Shown here in pieces: positions 1-8,042 of a DNA stretch of 64,000 nucleotides. Origin of the DNA: Zoogloea sp041908905 (GTDB taxonomy: Bacteria; Pseudomonadota; Gammaproteobacteria; Burkholderiales; Rhodocyclaceae). The stretch covers positions 46,448-110,447 of the forward strand of contig NZ_JAYREK010000009.1 in the NCBI RefSeq assembly GCF_041908905.1, read 5' to 3'. Position numbers and translations under genes: made by a program. Under the pieces are notes generated by a model that had not been told where the DNA came from, did not search any database, and saw only the letters and a list, made by a program, of their open reading frames with translations. Position 1 is the first letter of the stretch, and each line of letters begins with the position of its first letter.

Positions 1-1
1 C

Positions 2-1792
2 GAGCAGTACGCCCTGCTCAACGACACCATCCTGCCGGCGCTGGCGGCCGAAGGCATCGTGTTTTTGCGCCGCAGCACCTGGACCGACGCCCAGCACCTG
101 TGGGCGCGCGACTACTTCATGCGCGAGGTGATGCCGGTGCTCACCCCGATCGGCCTCGACCCGGCCCACCCCTTCCCGCGGGTGCTCAACAAGAGCCTCA
201 ACTTCGCCGTCGAGCTCGAGGGCCGCGACGCCTTCGGGCGCGACTCCGGCGCCGCCATCGTGCAGGCCCCGCGCGCCCTGCCCCGCGTCATCCGGGTGCC
301 CAAGGAGCTCACCGGCATCGACGACGCCTTCGTGTTCCTGTCGTCGCTGCTCCACGCCCACGTGGGCGAGCTCTTCGGCGGCATGAACGTGGTGGGCTGC
401 TACCAGTTCCGGGTCACCCGCAACTCCGACATGTTCGTCGACGAAGAGGAGGTCAAGGACCTCCGCGCCACCCTCAAGGGCGAGCTGCAGCAACGCCACT
501 TCGGCGACGCGGTGCGCCTCGAGCTCGCCGACAACTGCTCGGAGGCGATGGCCGGGTTCCTGATGAAGCAGTTCGCCCTCGATCGGGCCGACGTCTACCG
601 CGTGCCGGGCATCGTCAACCTCGTGCGCCTCAACCAGGTGCCCGACTGGGTCGAGCGGCCCGACCTCAAGTACCGCGGCTTCCGCCCGGCCCGCCCGAAG
701 GAGCTCGCCAAGGGCGACAACATCTTCGCCGCGGTGCGCAGGCAGGACATCCTGCTGCACCACCCCTTCCAGAGCTTCGAGCCGGTGATCGGCCTGCTCA
801 AGGCCGCCGCCGACGACCCGGACGTGGTCGCCGTCAAGATGACCGTCTATCGCACCGGCACCGACTCGGTGCTGATGGAGCACCTCATCCGCGCCGCCCA
901 GAAGGGCAAGGAAGTCACCGTGGTCGTCGAGCTGATGGCCCGCTTCGACGAGGAGGCCAACATCGGCTGGGCGGCCCAGCTCGAGGAGGTCGGCGCCCAC
1001 GTGGTGTATGGCGTCGTCGGCTACAAGACCCACGCCAAGATGCTGCTGGTGGTCCGCCGCGAGAACGGCGGGCTGCGCCGCTACGCCCACCTGGGCACCG
1101 GCAACTACCACCCCCGCACGACCCGCTTCTACACCGACTTCGGCCTCCTCACCGCCAACGAGGAGATCGGCGCCGACGTGGCCGAGGTGTTCAAGCAGCT
1201 CACCGGGCTGGGCCAGGCCGGCAGGCTCACCCACCTGTGGCAGGCGCCCTTCACGCTGCAGCCCAACGTGGTGGCCGCCATCCGCGAGGAGGCCGAGATC
1301 GCCCGCTCCGGCCGCAAGGGGCGCATCATCGTCAAGGTCAATGCGCTGCTCGAACCGGAGACCATCGAGGCCCTCTACGAAGCCTCCCAGGCCGGCGTCG
1401 AGATCGACGTGATCGCCCGCAGCGTGTGCGCCCTCAAGCCCGGCGTACCCGGCCTGTCGGAGAACATCCGGGTGCGCTCCATCGTCGGCCGCTTCCTGGA
1501 GCACCACCGCATCTTCTACTTCCAGGCCGACGGCGCCGACAAGCTCTACCTCTCCAGCGCCGACTGGATGGAGCGCAATTTCTTCAAGCGCATCGAAGTC
1601 GCCTTCCCCATCCTCGACCCGAAAGTGAAACGGCGTGTAATGAAGGAAGGCCTGCGCCCCTACCTCGGCGACAACTGCCAGGCCTGGGAGCTCGACGCCG
1701 ACAACCACTACCGGCGCAAGAACCCCCGCAGCACGCGCCGCGCCGCCCAGGAGATCCTGCTCAAGGAGCTCACCGGCAGCCACGACGGCTGA
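2..1792 (+). CDS. ppk1: Polyphosphate kinase 1, 5'-truncated by window
   Basis: Makes long-chain inorganic polyphosphate from ATP through a phospho-histidine intermediate, usually at the inner membrane. The frame is open from base 2, so the gene enters from the left; a GTG at 59 is internal. Two HKD-type catalytic histidines are visible: YKTHAKM (His codon at 1031) and EHHRIFYF (first His codon at 1502). They are 157 codons apart, the same spacing as His435 and His592 of E. coli PPK, which implies roughly the first 90 residues lie outside the window. The block GNYHPRTTRFYTDFGLLT is also typical. The C-terminus (KNPRSTRRAAQEIL) is intact. Identity is certain; only the N-terminus is missing. 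Confidence 0.97.
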   Translation, partial: EQYALLNDTILPALAAEGIVFLRRSTWTDAQHLWARDYFMREVMPVLTPIGLDPAHPFPRVLNKSLNFAVELEGRDAFGRDSGAAIVQAPRALPRVIRVPKELTGIDDAFVFLSSLLHAHVGELFGGMNVVGCYQFRVTRNSDMFVDEEEVKDLRATLKGELQQRHFGDAVRLELADNCSEAMAGFLMKQFALDRADVYRVPGIVNLVRLNQVPDWVERPDLKYRGFRPARPKELAKGDNIFAAVRRQDILLHHPFQSFEPVIGLLKAAADDPDVVAVKMTVYRTGTDSVLMEHLIRAAQKGKEVTVVVELMARFDEEANIGWAAQLEEVGAHVVYGVVGYKTHAKMLLVVRRENGGLRRYAHLGTGNYHPRTTRFYTDFGLLTANEEIGADVAEVFKQLTGLGQAGRLTHLWQAPFTLQPNVVAAIREEAEIARSGRKGRIIVKVNALLEPETIEALYEASQAGVEIDVIARSVCALKPGVPGLSENIRVRSIVGRFLEHHRIFYFQADGADKLYLSSADWMERNFFKRIEVAFPILDPKVKRRVMKEGLRPYLGDNCQAWELDADNHYRRKNPRSTRRAAQEILLKELTGSHDG

Positions 1793-1849
1793 GCCCAGCG
1801 CCTCCCCTGCCCCGCCCGCCCGTGTCGCACGCCGGAGCGGGGCAGGTGC

Positions 1850-1865
1850 TTCTACTGTTGTAGAA
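1850..1865. promoter_or_regulatory. Short perfect inverted repeat before lipoprotein gene
   Basis: TTCTAC-TGTT-GTAGAA is a perfect 6-bp-arm inverted repeat 22 bp before the lipoprotein start codon. It contains a -10-like TAGAAT at 1861-1866. It may be an operator or part of the promoter of the downstream gene. No convincing -35 box is seen, so this is a weak assignment. Confidence 0.3.
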
Positions 1866-1887
1866 TCAGCGCCTTCCGAATTCATTG

Positions 1888-3216
1888 ATGGCGAAACTCA
1901 TGTTCCTTCCCAAGCGCCGCCTGCTCGTTGCAGCCACCCTCAGTGCCGCCTTCCTCGCCGCCTGTGGCGGTGGTGGCGGGAGTTCCGCCCCCGCACCGGA
2001 GGAAGTCAAGGCGGTTGCCGGCGACGAACAGATCTTCGTCGAGTGGAAGGAAATCACCGGCGTTCAGTACTGGCTGTGGTTCAAGGAAGGCGCCAGCGTC
2101 GCCGTCGGCGACAAGAATGCCACCGCCAAGGTCGGCTCCAAGGGTGGCGGCATCGACAGCCCGTATCTGATCGACACCGTACGCACCGGCACGGCGCTCA
2201 CCAACGGCACCGCCTACTCCATCGTGATCAACGGGCGCACCGACGGCGGCGAAGGCGGCCCGGGCGCCAGCCCCGCCGGCGGCCCCTTCACGCCCCGCCC
2301 GGCCGGCGCCACCTGGAACGCCTCGACCGGCTTCGGCGGCGCCTCGATGAACGGCATCGCCTACGGCCGCAGCGCCGGCAGCGTCAGCCTCTATTCCTAC
2401 GTCGCGGTGGGCGACGGTGGCGTCATCTACAACACCCCGGACACCGACGAGAAGCGGGTCTACCGGTCCACCACCGCCCTCGAATGGACGACCCCCACCG
2501 GCACCAAGCCCGCCGCCGGCATCGACCTCAAGGCCGTCGTCTACGACGTGAGCCTCGGCACCTACTACGCCGTGGGCAGCGGCGGCAGCGTGGCCTACAG
2601 CTCGGACATCAACAACTGGACCACCCTCGGCAGCGCCGCCACCAACACCAGCGAAACCTTCAACGCCATCGCCAGCAGCGGCGGCACCCTGGTGGCGGTT
2701 GGCGACAAGGGCACCATCCGCTACTCCACCAACGGCACCACCTGGACCACCCCCGCCAGCATCAGCGAGGACATCAGCGCCATCAATCTGCGCGGCGTCA
2801 CCTACGCCAACGGTCGCTGGGTGGCGGTGGGCAGCAACGGCAAGGTGCTCACCAGCACCAGCGTCGGCACCTGGGAGGTCTCCACCCAAAGCGGTGACCT
2901 CACCGCCGTCGCCTCCGGCCGCTATCCCCTCGACGGCACCGCCTACTACTATCTGGCGGTGGGCGCCGACGGCACCTTGCTCACCAGCTCCGACGGCATC
3001 ACCTGGACCACCGACAACGTGGGCGCGGCCCTTCGCACCGCGGCGGTCGGCACCCGCCTCATCGCCCTGGGCGACGGCAGCGCCTGGTACCGCGAACTCG
3101 CCGGCACCACCTGGACCGCCGCCAGCGGCGCCAGCGGCAACATGCGCGGCATGATCCGCGCCCAGCACATCTACACCGCCGTCGGCGCGGCCGGCGCGAG
3201 CAACCACGCCTACTGA
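1888..3216 (+). CDS. Putative lipoprotein with YCF48/BNR-like beta-propeller repeats
   Basis: Function unknown. The N-terminus has a basic start, a hydrophobic stretch and a lipobox LAAC with Cys at about residue 26, then a Gly/Ser/Pro linker, so it is probably an outer-membrane lipoprotein. A fibronectin-III-like segment follows (about residues 40-110). From about residue 145 onward there are at least five repeats of about 45-50 residues built on (Y/L/W)xAVGxxGxxxYS...W, for example YYAVGSGGSVAYSSD and LVAVGDKGTIRYSTNG. This pattern resembles YCF48/BNR propellers, which scaffold assembly factors or bind surface ligands. ATG at 1888 is chosen; TTG at 1885 and ATG at 1900 are alternatives and all keep the lipobox. 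It stands alone between ppk1 and a terminator. Confidence 0.75.
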   Translation: MAKLMFLPKRRLLVAATLSAAFLAACGGGGGSSAPAPEEVKAVAGDEQIFVEWKEITGVQYWLWFKEGASVAVGDKNATAKVGSKGGGIDSPYLIDTVRTGTALTNGTAYSIVINGRTDGGEGGPGASPAGGPFTPRPAGATWNASTGFGGASMNGIAYGRSAGSVSLYSYVAVGDGGVIYNTPDTDEKRVYRSTTALEWTTPTGTKPAAGIDLKAVVYDVSLGTYYAVGSGGSVAYSSDINNWTTLGSAATNTSETFNAIASSGGTLVAVGDKGTIRYSTNGTTWTTPASISEDISAINLRGVTYANGRWVAVGSNGKVLTSTSVGTWEVSTQSGDLTAVASGRYPLDGTAYYYLAVGADGTLLTSSDGITWTTDNVGAALRTAAVGTRLIALGDGSAWYRELAGTTWTAASGASGNMRGMIRAQHIYTAVGAAGASNHAY

Positions 3217-3270
3217 GCGCGCTCGCCCATCCCTGCCGGGGCCGGCCGAACCTGCGTCGAGCCGGCCCGC

Positions 3271-3305
3271 AAGTGGAGCCGCCAGCCCCTGGCCGCTCCA
3301 CTTTT
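3271..3305 (+). terminator. Intrinsic terminator-like hairpin between lipoprotein and bioA
   Basis: Arms at 3271-3285 and 3289-3303 pair at 14 of 15 positions around a CCC loop and run into TTTT. It fits a rho-independent terminator for the lipoprotein gene. It ends only 26 nt before the bioA start codon, so it may also lie in the bioA leader. Confidence 0.7.
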
Positions 3306-3331
3306 CGCTTCAACACCGCGATCCCGAAGCC

Positions 3332-4654
3332 ATGTCCGCCAACGCCAGCCTCCTCTCCCGCTCCCTCGCCGCCGTCTGGCACCCGTGCACCCAGATGAAG
3401 CACCACGAGCAGCTGCCCCTCATCCCGATCGCCCGGGGCGAGGGCGCGTGGCTCATCGACATGGACGGCCGGCGCTACCTCGACGGCATCAGCTCCTGGT
3501 GGGTCAATCTGTTCGGCCACGCCAACCCGCGCATCGGCAACGCCCTCAAGGCCCAGCTCGACACGCTGGAGCACGTCATGCTGGCCGGCTTCACCCATGA
3601 GCCGGTGGTCGAGCTCTCCGAGCGCCTCGCCGCCCTCACCGGCCACGCCCTGGGCCACGCCTTCTACGCCTCCGACGGCGCCTCGGCCACCGAGATCGCC
3701 CTCAAGATGAGCGCCCACTACTGGCGCAACCACGGCCAGCCGGGCAAGAACCGTTTCGTCAGCCTCGCGGGCAGCTACCACGGCGAGACGGTGGGCGCCC
3801 TGGCCGTCACCGACGTGGCGATCTTCCGCGACGCCTACGCCCCGCTGGTGCGCGGCGGCAGCTGCGTGCCCAGCCCCGACGCCCGCAACGCCCAGCCCGG
3901 CGAGACCGCCGCCGACGTGGCCCGCCGCGCCGCCGCCGCCCTCGAGGCCCACCTCGCCGAGCACGCCCTTGAAACCGCCGCCGTGATCGTCGAACCCCTG
4001 GTGCAGTGCGCCTCAGGCATGGTGATGTACGACCCCGAATACCTGCGCCTCGCCCGCCAGCTGTGCGACCGCTACCGGGTGCACCTGGTGGCCGACGAGA
4101 TCGCCGTCGGCTGCGGGCGCAGCGGCAGCTTCTTCGCCTGCCAGCAGGCCGGCATCTGGCCGGATTTCCTGCTGCTCTCCAAGGGCATCTCCGGCGGCTA
4201 CCTGCCGCTCTCCATCGTGCTCACCACCGACGACGTGTTCGCCGCCTTCTACGACGACGACACCGCCCGCGGCTTCTTGCACTCCCACAGCTACACCGGC
4301 AACCCGCTGGCCTGCCGGGCGGCCCTCGCCACCCTCGACATCTTCGAGCAGGACGAAGTGATCACCCGCAACCGCGCCACCGCCGCCCGCCTCGGCGAAG
4401 CCTTCTGCACCGCCGTCGGCGGCCACCCGGCGGTGCGCCACCTGCGCCAGCAGGGCATGATGCTGGCCTTCGACGTGGAAGGCGCCCCCGCCGGCTTCTC
4501 CCGCCGCTTCTTCGCCGAGGCGCTGGCCCGCGAGCTGCTGCTGCGCCCGATCGGCAACACCGTTTACACCATGCCGCCCTACATCGTCTCCGAGGCCGAG
4601 ATCGCCCACCTCGCCGGCCAGACCGCCGCCGCGCTGGAGGCCAGCCTTGGCTGA
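3332..4654 (+). CDS. bioA: Adenosylmethionine-8-amino-7-oxononanoate aminotransferase
   Basis: Converts 8-amino-7-oxononanoate (KAPA) to 7,8-diaminononanoate in biotin synthesis, with S-adenosylmethionine as amino donor and PLP as cofactor. Class-III aminotransferase features are clear: WHPCTQM near the N-terminus, DGISSWWVNLFGHANPRI, the motif with Asp near VADEIAVGCGRSG, and the Schiff-base Lys at about residue 284 in LLLSKGISGGYLPLS. Length 440 aa is close to the usual 420-450. First gene of bioAFHCD; its end overlaps bioF by 8 nt. No bioB is present in the window. Confidence 0.96.
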   Translation: MSANASLLSRSLAAVWHPCTQMKHHEQLPLIPIARGEGAWLIDMDGRRYLDGISSWWVNLFGHANPRIGNALKAQLDTLEHVMLAGFTHEPVVELSERLAALTGHALGHAFYASDGASATEIALKMSAHYWRNHGQPGKNRFVSLAGSYHGETVGALAVTDVAIFRDAYAPLVRGGSCVPSPDARNAQPGETAADVARRAAAALEAHLAEHALETAAVIVEPLVQCASGMVMYDPEYLRLARQLCDRYRVHLVADEIAVGCGRSGSFFACQQAGIWPDFLLLSKGISGGYLPLSIVLTTDDVFAAFYDDDTARGFLHSHSYTGNPLACRAALATLDIFEQDEVITRNRATAARLGEAFCTAVGGHPAVRHLRQQGMMLAFDVEGAPAGFSRRFFAEALARELLLRPIGNTVYTMPPYIVSEAEIAHLAGQTAAALEASLG

Positions 4655-5831
4655 GCCCCGCGATCCCCTCGACGAACTCGACGCCGGCCTCGCCCGGCTC
4701 GATGAAGCCGGCCTGCGCCGCCGCCGGCGCATCGTCACCACCTCCTGCCGGCCCGAACTCCAGCTCGCCGACCGCGCCGCGCCGGTGGTCGCCTTCTGCT
4801 CCAACGATTACCTCGGCCTCGCCGCCGAGCCCACCCTGGCCAGCGCCGCCGCGGGCGCCGCGGCCCGCTGGGGCGTCGGCGCCGGCGCCTCGCATCTGGT
4901 CAGCGGCCACTACGCCGCCCACGAAGCCCTCGAAGCCCGCCTCGCCGCCTTCGTCGGCATGGACGACGCGCTGTGCTTCTCCACCGGCTACATGGCCAAC
5001 ATCGGCGTGATGCCTGCCCTCGTCGGCCGCGGCGACGCGATCTTCGCCGACAAGGTCAACCACGCCTCCCTGGTGGACGGCGCCCTGCTGTCCCGCGCCG
5101 AGCTGATCCGCTACCCCCACTGTGACCTCGCGGCCCTCGAAGCGCGCCTCGCCGCCTCGGAGGCCCCGCGCAAGCTGATCGTCACCGACAGCGTGTTCAG
5201 CATGGACGGCGACCTGGCCCCGCTGCCCGAGCTCCTCGTCCTCGCCGAGGCCCACCGGGCCTGGCTGCTGGTGGATGACGCCCACGGCTTCGGCGTGCTC
5301 GGCCCCCAGGGCCGCGGCAGCCTCGCCCACTTCGGCCTCGGCTCGCCGCGGCTGATCCTGATGGGCACCCTCGGCAAGGCGGCCGGCGTGGCGGGCGCCT
5401 TCGTCGCCGGCTCGCGGGATGTCATCGAATGGCTGATCAACACCAGCCGCAGCTACATCTTCACCACCGGCGCGCCGCCGCTGCTGGCCGAGACCCTGCT
5501 CACCGCCGTCGACCTCATCGAACACGGCGACACCCGCCGCGCCCACCTGGCCGCGCTGATCGCCCGCTTCAAGGCCGGCCTGCGCCTCTCCCGCTGGCAG
5601 CTGCTCGCCTCCGACACCCCGATCCAGCCGGTGGTGATCGGCGACAACCACGAAACCCTGGCCGTCTCCCGCGCCCTGGATGCCGAGGGCCTGTGGGTGC
5701 CGGCGATCCGCCCCCCCACGGTGCCCAAGGGCGCCGCGCGGCTGCGCATCACCCTGTCCGCCGCCCACAGCGTGGAGCAGGTGGACCGGCTGGTCGCCGC
5801 CCTCAACCGCCTGGAGGCCCAGCACCCATGA
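4647..5831 (+). CDS. bioF: 8-amino-7-oxononanoate synthase
   Basis: PLP enzyme that condenses pimeloyl-ACP (or -CoA) with L-alanine to KAPA. Fold-type I motifs are present: FCSNDYLGLA near residue 50, LVDDAHGFGVLGPQGRG, and the PLP lysine at residue 244 in MGTLGKAAGVAG. The start is a TTG that overlaps the bioA stop by 8 nt; it gives the standard N-terminus and length (394 aa), and there is no better ATG nearby. The stop overlaps the bioH start as ATGA. Translational coupling along the operon is likely. Confidence 0.95.
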   Translation: MAEPRDPLDELDAGLARLDEAGLRRRRRIVTTSCRPELQLADRAAPVVAFCSNDYLGLAAEPTLASAAAGAAARWGVGAGASHLVSGHYAAHEALEARLAAFVGMDDALCFSTGYMANIGVMPALVGRGDAIFADKVNHASLVDGALLSRAELIRYPHCDLAALEARLAASEAPRKLIVTDSVFSMDGDLAPLPELLVLAEAHRAWLLVDDAHGFGVLGPQGRGSLAHFGLGSPRLILMGTLGKAAGVAGAFVAGSRDVIEWLINTSRSYIFTTGAPPLLAETLLTAVDLIEHGDTRRAHLAALIARFKAGLRLSRWQLLASDTPIQPVVIGDNHETLAVSRALDAEGLWVPAIRPPTVPKGAARLRITLSAAHSVEQVDRLVAALNRLEAQHP

Positions 5832-6580
5832 CCCCCGCCGCCCAACCCCTCGTGCTGCTCCACGGCTGGGGCCTGTCGTCCGGCGTGTGGGCGCCGCTGC
5901 TCGCCGAACTCGGGCCGACGGTGAACGCCATCGCCGTCGACCTCCCCGGCCACGGCGGCGCCGCGCCGGCCGGCGACACCCTCGCCAGCTGGGCCGACGC
6001 CCTCGCCCCCCGGCTGCCCGACGGCGCCGTGCTGGTCGGCTGGTCGCTCGGCGCCCAGCTCGCCCTCCACCTCGCCGCCCACGCCCCCCACAAGGTGAGC
6101 CGGCTGGTGCTGATCGCCGCCACGCCGCGCTTCGTGCAGGCCCCCGACTGGCCGGCGGCGCTGCCCGAGGCCACCCTCGCCGGCTTCCGCGGCGACTTCG
6201 ACACGACCCCCGACGCCACCCAGCGCCGCTTCACCGCCCTGCAGGCGATGGGCGACGGCCGCCGCCGCGAGGTCATCGCGGCCCTCAACGCCGCCCTCAC
6301 CCCCGCCGACGCCGCCCACCACCCGGCCCTCGCCACCGGCCTCAGGCTCCTCGCCGACACCGACCTGCGCCCGCGGCTCGCCGACGTCCGCCAGCCCGTG
6401 CGCCTGCTCCACGGCGCCGAAGACCGCCTGATGCCCGTCGCCGCCGCCGAATGGCTGGCCGACGCGCTCCCCGACGCGCGCCTGTCGGTGTTCAAGGACT
6501 GCGGCCACGCCCCCCAGCTGTCGCGCCCGGCCGACTGCGCGACGCTGATCCGGGCCTTCGCCGCCGAGGCCACCCGCTGA
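5828..6580 (+). CDS. bioH: Pimeloyl-ACP methyl ester carboxylesterase
   Basis: Alpha/beta hydrolase that removes the methyl ester from pimeloyl-ACP, ending the BioC/BioH route of pimelate assembly. About 250 aa. The start motif LLHGWGLSSGVW gives the oxyanion loop, the nucleophile is Ser73 in GWSLGAQ, and the acid and base follow in HGAEDRLMP (Asp) and CGHAPQLSRP (His). ATG at 5828 overlaps the bioF stop (ATGA) and fixes the start, although the frame is open further upstream. Presence next to bioC supports BioH rather than a generic esterase. Confidence 0.92.
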   Translation: MTPAAQPLVLLHGWGLSSGVWAPLLAELGPTVNAIAVDLPGHGGAAPAGDTLASWADALAPRLPDGAVLVGWSLGAQLALHLAAHAPHKVSRLVLIAATPRFVQAPDWPAALPEATLAGFRGDFDTTPDATQRRFTALQAMGDGRRREVIAALNAALTPADAAHHPALATGLRLLADTDLRPRLADVRQPVRLLHGAEDRLMPVAAAEWLADALPDARLSVFKDCGHAPQLSRPADCATLIRAFAAEATR

Positions 6581-6582
6581 CG

Positions 6583-7359
6583 ATGCAAGCCCCCGCCCCC
6601 AAGCGCGCCGTGCGCGCCGCCTTCGACAAGGCCGCCGACCACTACGACGCCGTCGCCGCGGTGCAGCGCGCCGCCTGCGACCGCCTGCTCGATCTCGCCA
6701 CCGGCCAGGGCTTCCAGCCCGGCCGCGTGCTCGATGCCGGCTGCGGCACCGGCTACGCCCTGCCGGGCCTGCGCCGACGCTTTCCGGCCGCCGAGCTGCT
6801 GGCCCTCGATTTCGCCCCGGCCATGCTGCGCCGCCACCCCGCCGGCCTGGCCCGGCCCCTGTGCGCCGACCTGGAGCACCTGCCCCTCGCCGACGGCTGC
6901 CTGGACGCCATCTGGTCGAGCTACGCGCTGCAATGGTGCGCCCCCGGGCGGGCCTTCCCCGAGCTCGCCCGCGGCCTGCGCCCCGGCGGCCAGCTGTGGA
7001 TCGCCACCCTCGGCCCCGGCACGCTGGCGGAACTCCGCGACGCCTTCCGGCAGGTGGACGACGCCGAGCATGTGTTGCCCTTCCAGCCGCCGGAAGCCGT
7101 CATCGCCGCGGTCGAGGCCGCCGGCCTGCGGGTGCTCGCCCGCGAGCGCGCCACCCTGCGGGCCTGGGCCCCCGACCTGCGCCGGCTCCTCGCCGACATC
7201 AAGACCCTCGGCGCCCACCAGACCGGCGCCGCCCGCCGCAAGCCCCTGGGCAAATCCGCCTGGGCCCGCCTGCAGGCCGCCTACGAGCCGCACCGCTGCG
7301 CCGAGGGCCTGCCCGCTTCCTACGACACCTTCTGGCTGATCGCCGAGAAACGCCCATGA
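6583..7359 (+). CDS. bioC: Malonyl-ACP O-methyltransferase
   Basis: SAM-dependent methyltransferase that methylates malonyl-ACP so that the fatty-acid machinery can build the pimeloyl chain. About 258 aa. The SAM-binding motif I is VLDAGCGTGYALPGLRRRFP near residue 50, followed by LLALDFAPAMLRRH and a post-motif LADGCLDAIWSSYALQWC. The C-terminal region has the typical DIKTLGAHQTGAARRKPLGK segment. ATG at 6583 lies 2 nt after the bioH stop; the stop overlaps bioD (ATGA). Confidence 0.93.
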   Translation: MQAPAPKRAVRAAFDKAADHYDAVAAVQRAACDRLLDLATGQGFQPGRVLDAGCGTGYALPGLRRRFPAAELLALDFAPAMLRRHPAGLARPLCADLEHLPLADGCLDAIWSSYALQWCAPGRAFPELARGLRPGGQLWIATLGPGTLAELRDAFRQVDDAEHVLPFQPPEAVIAAVEAAGLRVLARERATLRAWAPDLRRLLADIKTLGAHQTGAARRKPLGKSAWARLQAAYEPHRCAEGLPASYDTFWLIAEKRP

Positions 7360-8024
7360 CCGCCTACTTCATCGCCGGCACCGACACCGAGATCGGCAAG
7401 ACCTTCGTCACCTGCGCCCTCCTCCACGCCGCCCGCGCCCGCGGCCTCAGCGCGGTCGGCATGAAGCCCATCGCCGCCGGCGCCGACCTGGTGGGCGGCG
7501 AACTCATCAACGAGGACGCCGCCCGCCTGCGCGCCGCCGGCAGCTTCGACCCCGGCCTCGCGCTGCTCAACCCCTACTGCCTCAAGAGCCCCATCGCCCC
7601 CCACATCGCCGCCGCCGAAGAGGGCGTGACGATCGCCCCCGCCCCCATCCTCGACGCCTTCGCGGCGCTGCGGGCCCGGGCCGACGTGGTGCTGGTGGAG
7701 GGCGTCGGCGGTTTCCGCGTCCCCCTGGGCGACGGCTACGACACCGCCGACCTGGCCCGCGACATGGCCCTGCCGGTGATCCTGGTGGTGGGCATGCGCC
7801 TGGGCTGCATCAACCACGCCCTGCTCACGGTCGAGGCCATCGCCGCCCGCGGCCTCCCCCTCGCCGGCTGGGTTGCCAACCAGGTGGCCCCGGCCATGCT
7901 GCGCTTCGACGAAAATCTCGCCGCCCTCACGGCACGCCTGCCGGCGCCGCTGCTGGGCGTCACGCCCTTCCAGGCAGATGGCGACGCGGCCGGGGCGGCT
8001 GGCGGGCTGCGCCTGCCGGGCTGA
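7356..8024 (+). CDS. bioD: ATP-dependent dethiobiotin synthetase
   Basis: Closes the ureido ring of diaminononanoate with CO2 and ATP to give dethiobiotin. 222 aa, normal length. P-loop GTDTEIGKTF at residues 7-16, Lys in GMKPIAAG, the VEGVGGFRVPL segment and ANQVAP near the nucleotide base site are all visible. ATG at 7356 overlaps the bioC stop. Last gene of the bio operon; it converges with the histidine kinase gene with only 18 bp between stops and no clear terminator. Confidence 0.95.
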   Translation: MTAYFIAGTDTEIGKTFVTCALLHAARARGLSAVGMKPIAAGADLVGGELINEDAARLRAAGSFDPGLALLNPYCLKSPIAPHIAAAEEGVTIAPAPILDAFAALRARADVVLVEGVGGFRVPLGDGYDTADLARDMALPVILVVGMRLGCINHALLTVEAIAARGLPLAGWVANQVAPAMLRFDENLAALTARLPAPLLGVTPFQADGDAAGAAGGLRLPG

Positions 8025-8042
8025 ACCCCGACCCGCCCGCTG

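Noticed and set aside
1882..3207. 441-codon Gly/Ala-rich open frame opposite the lipoprotein gene
   Set aside because: It looks repetitive only because the lipoprotein repeats are read backwards. The plus-strand frame has a signal peptide and lipobox, which decides it.
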